Source: a virus. Taken from it: 21,652 nt of DNA. A model generated the notes under the pieces. The model made no database searches and was not told the origin of the DNA. It saw only the letters and a program-made list of their open reading frames with translations. The stretch is taken from the IMG/VR virus record IMGVR_UViG_3300034072_001404, positions 1 through 21,652 of that record; one strand, 5' to 3'. Positions 13,022-18,145 of the stretch are shown piece by piece. Within the stretch, counting starts at the first letter, position 1, and each line of letters begins with the position of its first letter. Made by a program: the position numbers and the translations under genes.

Positions 13022-13237
13022 TCAGTTGGAGCGGGCGTGCTCTACGACCTGCGCGACATCGCTTTTGACGAGAAGAGCAATGTCGATACCGTATTCACGC
13101 GCCACGATCAACGCGCGAGCCGGGGGCAGGAAGCCCTTGGCCCGGGCGGCGTGGACGAACTCGGCGCTCGTGCCGATTGTCTTGGCCAGCGCGGTGAGAC
13201 TTCCTGCGGCCTTGATGGCCTGTTCAATTCCGTTCAT
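13022..13237 (-). CDS. YdaS/Cro-like helix-turn-helix DNA-binding protein
   Basis: 71 aa. MNGIEQAIKAAGSLTALAKT, then IGTSAEFVHAARAKGFLPPA and RALIVAREYGIDIALLVKSD. The order (GS...LAK.IGTS.E.V..A...GF.PP.RAL.VA...GI) is that of YdaS/Cro-type HTH proteins, where G..P..RAL.....GI follows the recognition helix. RBS GGAG before ATG 13237. It is a candidate for the protein that binds the CTAAC-N6-GTT promoters; that link is inference only. It sits between a 92-aa gene and the helicase gene in the leftward operon. No CI-like partner is in the window. Confidence 0.8.
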   Translation of the reverse strand: MNGIEQAIKAAGSLTALAKTIGTSAEFVHAARAKGFLPPARALIVAREYGIDIALLVKSDVAQVVEHARSN

Positions 13238-13249
13238 TGTGTTCTCCGC

Positions 13250-13528
13250 TCATGACGCACTCCTTGCGCGGATCGCGGCGGCGACCTCATCGCAGGGGAT
13301 GTGAAGCACCGACATGTTTGCTATGTCGAAATCAGGCTTGCTGGTGAACGCCTTCGCGACTGCAATTCCCCTTGCCTCGTTGTCGCTATCCGCCACGCAA
13401 TAACCTAAAACATGTGAGAAAGTAGTGGTCGGCCCATCTTGCTTGCGGAGCATTACCGCGTAGCAATACAGCGCCCTATCCGGCCCCTCCGCCCTCTCGA
13501 TCCGGGCGGCTAGTTCGTTGCGGGTCAC
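13250..13528 (-). CDS. Small phage protein, ABA-sandwich-like N-terminus
   Basis: 92 aa with a GTG start at 13528, overlapping the upstream stop (GTGA). N-terminus MTRNELAARIERAEGPDRAL resembles the opening of phage ABA-sandwich proteins (LA.RIE.AEGPDR.LD). It continues YCYAVMLRKQDGPTTTFSHV with VLGYCVADSDNEARGIAVAK and ends EVAAAIRARSAS. Function unknown; the family link is tentative. Confidence 0.65.
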   Translation of the reverse strand: MTRNELAARIERAEGPDRALYCYAVMLRKQDGPTTTFSHVLGYCVADSDNEARGIAVAKAFTSKPDFDIANMSVLHIPCDEVAAAIRARSAS

Positions 13529-13722
13529 GCCGCCACTCCCCGCGCCAGTATGCCGTTGGCCTGCGCCACGCTGGGCAGGATCGTGATCGACGCGTTCGGC
13601 TCGATGGCGCGCAGCGCGTCGCGCGCTGCCTCGCGGGCGACCTTTTCGGCGTTGGCGAGATCGCGCTTCGCGCGTTCGTAAGCGCCGAGGCGTTCCTTCA
13701 GGATGTAGACTTCACGCTTCAT
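13525..13722 (-). CDS. 65-aa helical hypothetical protein
   Basis: Start ATG 13722, chosen over a longer upstream frame because it sits behind the CAACCGGAGAA cassette and overlaps the GNAT stop (ATGA). MKREVYILKERLGAYERAKR and DLANAEKVAREAARDALRAI form one long charged helix, probably a coiled coil, followed by EPNASITILPSVAQANGILA. Small phage proteins of this pattern (helix, then SITILP) are usually unannotated. No function assigned. Confidence 0.7.
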   Translation of the reverse strand: MKREVYILKERLGAYERAKRDLANAEKVAREAARDALRAIEPNASITILPSVAQANGILARGVAA

Positions 13723-14231
13723 CTGCTGTTCTCCGGTTGCAGGCGGCATTCCCAGCGGAATTTCGGTAGCCCCATGACCGGCTGGTACTCCCGATCCAAA
13801 TGGTCGTTCTTGCGCCACCCCGGCGCAACAGGTTTGGTAGCACCTGCTTTGCGCCACCCGGCCCCGCGTAGCGATGCCCCGGTCTCGTCCTGAAGTGTGT
13901 ACGAGATTACCAAGTCAAACCCCATCTCACGACAGACCCGGGTACACACCCCGTAAAGGAATGACACCGCGCCTTTCGGCGCGCGCTCGTCGGTGCAAGT
14001 GCGTAAAACTTCGCACACGTACCCGTACTTGTCTTTGTTCATGTAGGTAGCCGAAAGAGGGTTACCCACGATAGCCACCCCCACGATCCTGCCCTCAAAG
14101 ACGCAAGCGACAGCAAACTTACCGCCGTTTCTCGCGGTGCGCCCGTTGTGCCGGTGATGCTCGGCTACAAAATCATTAGCGGCGCGGAGCGTAATAGGCT
14201 TGGCCGTCAAAGTTCTCGATCTTTTGGTCAT
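13719..14231 (-). CDS. XF1762-family GNAT-like acetyltransferase
   Basis: 170 aa from ATG 14231, behind the CAACCGGAGAA cassette; an upstream frame from 14306 crosses the promoter. Features: ANDFVAEHHRHNGRTARNGG, FAVACVFEGRIVGVAIVGNP, LRTCTDERAPKGAVSFLYGV and FDLVISYTLQDETGASLRGA before GWRKAG. These match the XF1762-type family of GNAT-fold proteins found in phages and mobile elements (EHHRH...G, VGVAIVG.P, TDE...ACSFLYGA, ISYT...E.G.SL...GW). The substrate is unknown; the Mom-type DNA-modifying acyltransferases share this fold, so base modification is a possibility but not shown. It is the first gene of the leftward operon. Its last residues (LQPENSR) are encoded by the next gene's ribosome cassette. 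Confidence 0.8.
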   Translation of the reverse strand: MTKRSRTLTAKPITLRAANDFVAEHHRHNGRTARNGGKFAVACVFEGRIVGVAIVGNPLSATYMNKDKYGYVCEVLRTCTDERAPKGAVSFLYGVCTRVCREMGFDLVISYTLQDETGASLRGAGWRKAGATKPVAPGWRKNDHLDREYQPVMGLPKFRWECRLQPENSR

Positions 14232-14257
14232 CTGCTGTTCTCCGGTTGCAGTTGGCC

Positions 14258-14291
14258 CTAACCTGTTAGTTATCTTTTCCGCAGCCGTCAA
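14258..14291 (-). promoter_or_regulatory. Leftward promoter with CTAAC/GTTAG dyad (P5)
   Basis: On the minus strand TTGACG (14291 to 14286), 17-base spacer, TAACAG (14268 to 14263). The near-perfect dyad CTAACAGGTTAG (14258-14269) covers the -10 and uses the same half-sites as the rightward promoters, but with a 2-base centre. It drives the GNAT-to-VapE operon. Its -35 faces a TTGACA on the other strand (GTCAAC-ACCCCC-GTTGAC, 14287-14304). Confidence 0.6.
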
Positions 14292-14299
14292 CACCCCCG

Positions 14300-14305
14300 T
14301 TGACA
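14300..14305 (+). promoter_or_regulatory. Possible -35 of a rightward promoter for a small RNA
   Basis: TTGACA with no dyad downstream; the best -10 at 17 bases (CATCGA) is poor. It is mirrored by the leftward -35 six bases away. Included because a terminator closes the region 60 bases downstream with no gene between. Confidence 0.3.
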
Positions 14306-14334
14306 CACGCCACCGATAAAGGCATCGAGGGGTT

Positions 14335-14412
14335 GCCGACTTCTCCGGTTGGACTTGTGGAAAGCCCGCGAATACGCCTTCATAAGCGCGTTCGCGGGCT
14401 TTCTCATTTTTC
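14335..14412 (+). ncRNA. Candidate small RNA with anti-RBS seed
   Basis: A leader of about 25 bases containing TTCTCCGGTTGG (14341-14352) is followed directly by a strong terminator hairpin. The 12 bases are exactly complementary to the ribosome cassette CCAACCGGAGAA before the gene at 15471, to 11 bases of the one at 14459-14469, and to 10-11 bases before 8482, 9325, 13722 and 14231. Seed-plus-terminator is the usual form of a small regulatory RNA. The 5' end is a guess from the weak promoter at 14300. Alternatively, on the minus strand this is a stray ribosome cassette: the nearest ATG is about 16 bases away, too far to use. Confidence 0.35.
14360..14412 (+). terminator. Rho-independent terminator upstream of the replication block
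   Basis: GAAAGCCCGCGAA (14360-14372) pairs perfectly with TTCGCGGGCTTTC (14391-14403), then TCATTTTTCC. There is no U-run on the minus strand, so it acts rightward, yet no rightward gene lies between it and 10529. Confidence 0.8.
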
Positions 14413-14415
14413 CTG

Positions 14416-14444
14416 TTGACGCTAACCGGAAGGTTCGGCTAAGA
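14416..14444 (+). promoter_or_regulatory. Promoter of the rightward replication block (P4)
   Basis: TTGACG at 14416-14421, 17-base spacer CTAACCGGAAGGTTCGG carrying the CTAAC-N6-GTT dyad, then CTAAGA at 14439-14444. It lies directly after the terminator and 32 bases before ATG 14477. The -10 is weak, so an activator may be needed. Confidence 0.6.
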
Positions 14445-14476
14445 GGGACGCCTCAACACCAACCGGAGATACCGAA

Positions 14477-14929
14477 ATGGATGAATACACCCTCCGCGAC
14501 AAGGCTCTGGCCTACGCGATTGCCGCTGGCGGAACGACCAAGAACATCGTCTCGGCCGCTGCCGACTTCTACGCGTTCCTGTCCTCGGGAAACGCCGCCC
14601 CCTCCACGTCCAAGAGCAGCAGCGCCAGTGGCGCGAGCGACGCGAAGGCCGCTGCCCCCGATACGGCCACCCCTGCGCCTACGCCGTCTTCGGACAAGCC
14701 TGCCACGGAGACTGCGCCGACCGAGCAGCCGACGGAAGCTGGGACCCCGACGACATCCCATTCTGAAGTCAGCCGCACCGATGCGATGAAGGCCATGGGT
14801 CAGTTCATCGCGCTGAAGGGCGAAGCCGATTGCGTGGCGATCCTCGCTCGCTTCAACGCCTCCAAGTTCTCGGAGATCGACCCGGCGAAGTACGGCGAAC
14901 TGGTCGCCGCCTTTGAAGCAGGGGTTTGA
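14477..14929 (+). CDS. Two-domain protein with Ala/Ser/Thr/Pro linker
   Basis: 150 aa. A short N-terminal domain MDEYTLRDKALAYAIAAGGT with TKNIVSAAADFYAFLSSG is joined by a low-complexity linker (about 39-100, Ala, Ser, Thr, Pro) to a C-terminal domain MKAMGQFIALKGEADCVAIL with ARFNASKFSEIDPAKYGELV. The latter (AL...KG....V..LL..F....LSEIDP..Y..L) is a small helical domain common at the ends of phage replication-region proteins. Its function is not known to me. It is the first gene behind P4. Confidence 0.75.
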   Translation: MDEYTLRDKALAYAIAAGGTTKNIVSAAADFYAFLSSGNAAPSTSKSSSASGASDAKAAAPDTATPAPTPSSDKPATETAPTEQPTEAGTPTTSHSEVSRTDAMKAMGQFIALKGEADCVAILARFNASKFSEIDPAKYGELVAAFEAGV

Positions 14930-14932
14930 CGC

Positions 14933-15073
14933 ATGAAGGTCAAGCCTCTCACCTATCGTCTCCACGACGACAACGAAGGGTACGACGCCCTTCACCCGAC
15001 GCGCGGCTGGCGTCGGTTTTCCGCCAAACGCCTTCGTGCCCAGCGCCGCATGGCCGAGATACTGGACAGGTGA
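14933..15073 (+). CDS. 46-aa basic hypothetical protein
   Basis: MKVKPLTYRLHDDNEGYDAL then HPTRGWRRFSAKRLRAQRRM and AEILDR. It starts 3 bases after the previous stop and ends 3 bases before the next start. Basic C-terminal helix; likely a DNA or RNA contact. Not a known family to me. Confidence 0.65.
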   Translation: MKVKPLTYRLHDDNEGYDALHPTRGWRRFSAKRLRAQRRMAEILDR

Positions 15074-15076
15074 ACC

Positions 15077-15322
15077 ATGCGTGACATCCACGCCATCAAG
15101 TCCGACAACGTGCAGAGCGTCTTCCGGGGTATCGGTCGCGGCGAAGCGGTCGACATCTACAACATCCTGCACGCGGTCGCGAACAACAACGTGACGGCGG
15201 TGACCAAGGCCAAGGCCCGCCGTCTCCAGAAGGACCTCGCCGACAAGGCCGGGTTCAATTCGACCTATGACCCGCAGAAGGCTGCGGGCTACCGACACAC
15301 TCCGCTGGCCGTCACCGGCTGA
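15077..15322 (+). CDS. Hypothetical 81-aa protein
   Basis: MRDIHAIKSDNVQSVFRGIG, RGEAVDIYNILHAVANNNVT and AVTKAKARRLQKDLADKAGF, ending TPLAVTG. Mostly helical and basic, with no cysteines and no motif I recognise. The tight gap after the 46-aa gene puts it in the same operon. Large RNA stem-loops begin 4 bases after its stop. Confidence 0.65.
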   Translation: MRDIHAIKSDNVQSVFRGIGRGEAVDIYNILHAVANNNVTAVTKAKARRLQKDLADKAGFNSTYDPQKAAGYRHTPLAVTG

Positions 15323-15325
15323 GTG

Positions 15326-15453
15326 GAACTCCGCTGCGCGATCCCTTCAGCGCGCAGCGGGGTTCAAAGATCGGCTGGCCGGTGAATGAAGCACCGAGAA
15401 ACGTAGGCGTCGGCAACGCAGCGTCGCCTTCCGCGCCAGCCGATCTTTGAACC
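15326..15453 (+). ncRNA. Structured intercistronic RNA element (two overlapping long stems)
   Basis: Stem 1: 15326-15340 with 15351-15365 (15 bp, one U-G). Stem 2: GGTTCAAAGATCGGCTGGC (15361-15379) with its exact complement at 15435-15453 (19 bp). The 55-base loop has smaller stems such as CGGTG (15380-15384) / CACCG (15392-15396). The two stems share GGTTC (15361-15365), so they cannot both be fully formed. The ribosome site CCGGAGAA follows at once. There is no U-run. It could be an RNase III site or a switch controlling the DUF2800 gene. Confidence 0.65.
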
Positions 15454-15470
15454 AACCGGAGAACGAAGAA

Positions 15471-16841
15471 ATGACCGATATCTTGGAAGAGAAGCCGCAC
15501 GCGGTTCTCGGCGGCAGTGCCGCACCGACCTTCATGCGCTGCCCGGGCAGTGTACACCTGCAATCGTTCTTTCCCAAGAGTTCGTCGAAATACGCGGACT
15601 GGGGCACGGCTGCGCACGAACTTGCCGACATCTGCCTGAAGACCGGCACTGACGCAGAAGAGCACCTGAACCGCGTCTTCGTGGTCAACGGCGACCACTA
15701 CACCGTCGACATGGAGATGGCCGACTGCGTCAACACTTATGTCGCGCACGTCCACAGTTTCCTCGACCCCGAAACCGATATCATCATGTCGGAAGAGCAG
15801 GTCGACATCCAGTTCATCACCGGGGAACAGGACGCGGTCAGCACCAGCGACGTGATCGGCCTCACCGCCGACGGCAAGACGCTCGTGGTGTGCGATCTCA
15901 AGGGCGGCAAGGGCGTCAAGGTCGACGCCTTCGACAGCCGCAACCCCGACAAGATGCGCCCGGCCAGTTATGACCCGCAGACCTGCGTACCGAACTGGCA
16001 GATGGTCATGTACGGCGGCGCGTCGCTGGAGAAGTACAAGCTGATGTTCGACGCGGTCGAGCGCGTAAAGATGGTCATCATCCAGCCGCGCATCAACTGG
16101 GTCGACGTGCTCGACGTGACGGTCGAGCACCTTCAGGAACTCGTCGACCAGCTTTCGGTCGGATCGGGCGTCGCCATGAATGACGAGGGCCAGACCCTCG
16201 TGCCGGGCGAGAAGCAGTGCAAGTTCTGTCGCGCCAAGTCGACCTGCCCGGCGCTGACCGCGTCGGTCGTCGGCGCGGTGGCCAGCCGCAAGGTCTCGGT
16301 CAGCGAGGCGTCGGCGTTCGCCAGTCTGCCGAAGGCGATCTCCGCCGAAATCGTCAAGCCCGATGACGGTGAGGCGCTGTCGCAGGCTTACAAGTCGCTG
16401 GCGCTGGTTGAGGACTGGGTCAAGGGGGTCAAGGCCGAGGTCAAGGAACGCCTCGAAGACGGTCGCGGGGTCCCCAGGTTCAAGCTGGTTCAGGGCAAGC
16501 AGGGCGACCGCAAATGGGCCGACGAAGACGTGGCGCTCGCCGAACTGACGAAGAGCGGCAGGCTGAAGGTCGCCGAGGCGACGACCGCCAAGGTCATCAG
16601 CCCGACGCAGGCCGAGAAGGTCCTGAAGGACCGCCCCAAGATTTGGTCGAAGATCGTCGGCACCGAAGTCAACGGTAGCCCGATCATCACCCGCGCGCCG
16701 GGCGCACCGCAGATCGCACCTGAAAGCGATCCGCGCCCGGCTATCCAGATTGCCTCGACGGCCGAAACGTTCTCGGCTATCGTGCAATCCGCCGAAGGCG
16801 ATCTGCCGGAAGCGGTAACCACGTCCAGTCTTTTCGACTGA
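15471..16841 (+). CDS. DUF2800 RecB/Cas4-like nuclease
   Basis: 456 aa from ATG 15471 (CCGGAGAA upstream). It carries the PD-(D/E)XK order: GTAAHELAD (His49-Glu50), TSDVIG (Asp127), VVCDLKGGKG (Asp142-Leu-Lys144) and QMVMYG (Gln177, Tyr181). Cys24 plus Cys250, Cys253 and Cys259 (CKFCRAKSTC) are placed like the four iron-sulfur ligands of AddB/Cas4-type nucleases. DUF2800 proteins regularly sit beside DUF2815 and a family A polymerase in phages, and are presumed to process DNA ends during replication or recombination. The C-terminal about 110 residues are variable and end TSSLFD. Confidence 0.9.
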   Translation: MTDILEEKPHAVLGGSAAPTFMRCPGSVHLQSFFPKSSSKYADWGTAAHELADICLKTGTDAEEHLNRVFVVNGDHYTVDMEMADCVNTYVAHVHSFLDPETDIIMSEEQVDIQFITGEQDAVSTSDVIGLTADGKTLVVCDLKGGKGVKVDAFDSRNPDKMRPASYDPQTCVPNWQMVMYGGASLEKYKLMFDAVERVKMVIIQPRINWVDVLDVTVEHLQELVDQLSVGSGVAMNDEGQTLVPGEKQCKFCRAKSTCPALTASVVGAVASRKVSVSEASAFASLPKAISAEIVKPDDGEALSQAYKSLALVEDWVKGVKAEVKERLEDGRGVPRFKLVQGKQGDRKWADEDVALAELTKSGRLKVAEATTAKVISPTQAEKVLKDRPKIWSKIVGTEVNGSPIITRAPGAPQIAPESDPRPAIQIASTAETFSAIVQSAEGDLPEAVTTSSLFD

Positions 16842-16877
16842 ACATCCACGACGCTACGAATATAGGGAAATACGACT

Positions 16878-17570
16878 ATGGGTATCAAGATCAAGCTGGT
16901 CCACACCGAGGCCGATCCGGTTCGCTTTGCGTTCCTGCACCTGTTCGAGAAGCGCCCCGGCATGAAGAACGCCGACGGCTCGACCGGCAAGGACAAGTTC
17001 GAGGCGACCGCCATCCTGAAACCGAATGGCGCGAACGCCTCTCTGGTGCAGGACACTATCGTCGACGTGCTGAAGCAGTCGCTCGGCGAGGAACTGGTCG
17101 ATGTAATCGACCGCGACGGCGAGCGTACAGGCGAGAAGCTGCCCGCGTGGCAGTACTTCCTGAAGCACGAAGCCGATGACGAGCAGAAGGGGCTGCGCAA
17201 AGGCAACCTGAAGCGCAACGCCGCGCAGGAAATCTATTCCGGCTTCGAGGACATGGTGTACATCACCGCCAAGAACGAAGTGCGCCCGGGCGTCTTCATC
17301 CCCGGTCCGAACGGCCAGCCGGTCCCGGCTACCGTGTCCGACGGCAAGCCCTACGCGGGTTGCTACGGCCACATGGAAGTCGAGGTCTGGCTGTTGAACA
17401 AGCCGGGCGTCAAGAAGCGCGTGGTCATGGACCTGTGCGGCTGCATGTTCGCCAAGGACGGCGACGCGTTTGGCGGCGGGGCTACCCCGTCGAACGCCAA
17501 CAGCTTCGCTGGTCTCTCGGTGGCTGACGCCGGGGGTGGCGACGCGCCGAAGGGTGGCCTCTTCGACTGA
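16878..17570 (+). CDS. DUF2815 single-strand DNA-binding protein
   Basis: 230 aa. It has an N-terminal beta-rich segment (IKIKLVHTEADPVRFAFLHL), FEATAILKPNGANASLVQDT, a central LKRNAAQEIYSGFEDMVYIT, PYAGCYGHMEVEVWLLNKPG and a Gly/Ala-rich tail ending GGLFD. Length, order and neighbours fit DUF2815, a phage OB-fold-like ssDNA-binding family. The disordered tail with a conserved end recalls SSB tails that recruit partners, although the terminal residues differ from the bacterial DDIPF. It follows DUF2800 by 36 bases; AGGGAAA serves as ribosome site. Confidence 0.88.
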   Translation: MGIKIKLVHTEADPVRFAFLHLFEKRPGMKNADGSTGKDKFEATAILKPNGANASLVQDTIVDVLKQSLGEELVDVIDRDGERTGEKLPAWQYFLKHEADDEQKGLRKGNLKRNAAQEIYSGFEDMVYITAKNEVRPGVFIPGPNGQPVPATVSDGKPYAGCYGHMEVEVWLLNKPGVKKRVVMDLCGCMFAKDGDAFGGGATPSNANSFAGLSVADAGGGDAPKGGLFD

Positions 17571-17575
17571 TCCCT

Positions 17576-17628
17576 CGCGGGGCGGGATTGTTTCCCCGCG
17601 CCGCTGGCAGACCGGTCATAGTCTGCCA
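17576..17628 (+). promoter_or_regulatory. Two intercistronic hairpins
   Basis: CGCGGGG (17576-17582) / CCCCGCG (17594-17600) and TGGCAGAC (17605-17612) / GTCTGCCA (17621-17628), both perfect. No U-run follows, so an mRNA processing or stabilising role is likelier than termination. The next ribosome site is CCGGAGAA at 17638. Confidence 0.55.
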
Positions 17629-17651
17629 ACCTTTCAGCCGGAGAAATTGAA

Positions 17652-17879
17652 ATGGAACTCTTCCACGAAATCGTTGACGCGCGGGCTATCGTCCGCTTCC
17701 CCAACACCGTGCTTAAGCAGGTCAAGGTTTACCGCCGCGAGGGCAAAGTGTATGTCGCGCACGCAGGCGGCTTTCTGCGCATTCTGAAGCCCTTCCGGGG
17801 CGAGGACCACTGGCCGACGACCAACCCGAACGTAACCGTCATCGGGCTTCCCGAAACTGTAGCGAGCACGCTCGCATGA
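17652..17879 (+). CDS. Hypothetical 75-aa protein
   Basis: MELFHEIVDARAIVRFPNTV, LKQVKVYRREGKVYVAHAGG and FLRILKPFRGEDHWPTTNPN, ending LPETVASTLA. A small beta-rich domain. Similar short proteins (R.PN...KQV.VY..GD.VYV..G.GF.R) appear in podovirus-like replication regions without known function. The ATG has CCGGAGAA 6 bases upstream. The stop overlaps the next start (ATGA). Confidence 0.7.
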   Translation: MELFHEIVDARAIVRFPNTVLKQVKVYRREGKVYVAHAGGFLRILKPFRGEDHWPTTNPNVTVIGLPETVASTLA

Positions 17880-18145
17880 CCCTCTCAATCGAAGAGATGC
17901 GCCGCCGCAGGGCGCTGGCGAAGAAACCCGTGAACTCGCAGTTCGGTTTCCGCATAAACAGGCACCAGCAGTTCCTGAAGCAGCAGCGCGAAAAGGGCGA
18001 CCGCAACCGTGAGGCGCTGGCCGAGTACATGGCCGAACACGGCGGCTCGGTCTCGGCTGCGGCTCGCGCGCTGGGGATGTCGGCAGGCACCGCGCTGAAG
18101 CACTGGCGCACGATCTGCGAAGGGCTGGGGGATCAGGCGGTATGA
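17876..18145 (+). CDS. Helix-turn-helix protein before DNA polymerase
   Basis: 89 aa. A basic N-terminal part (MRRRRALAKKPVNSQFGFRI) and helix (HQQFLKQQREKGDRNREALA) precede a homeodomain-like HTH, about residues 50-85: EHGGSVSAAARALGMSAGTA then LKHWRTICEGLG. It probably binds DNA. Both ends overlap neighbours (ATGA), so it is translationally coupled to the 75-aa gene and to the polymerase. It is another candidate for the protein that reads the repeated operator. Confidence 0.75.
   Translation: MTLSIEEMRRRRALAKKPVNSQFGFRINRHQQFLKQQREKGDRNREALAEYMAEHGGSVSAAARALGMSAGTALKHWRTICEGLGDQAV

Noticed and set aside
13719-14306. Longer GNAT reading frame starting at 14306
   Set aside because: It would cross the leftward promoter and the ribosome cassette; ATG 14231 has the correct spacing.
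14250-14325. 19-codon minus-strand ORF (MPLSVACVNGG...) as a leader peptide
   Set aside because: Ribosome site about 16 bases away, and it overlaps the promoter elements; nothing supports translation.
15312-16787. 491-codon open frame on the minus strand opposite the DUF2800 gene
   Set aside because: Shadow of a well-supported gene, with no ribosome site or motif. The same applies to 58-1425 (opposite the portal) and 18133-18930 (opposite the polymerase).
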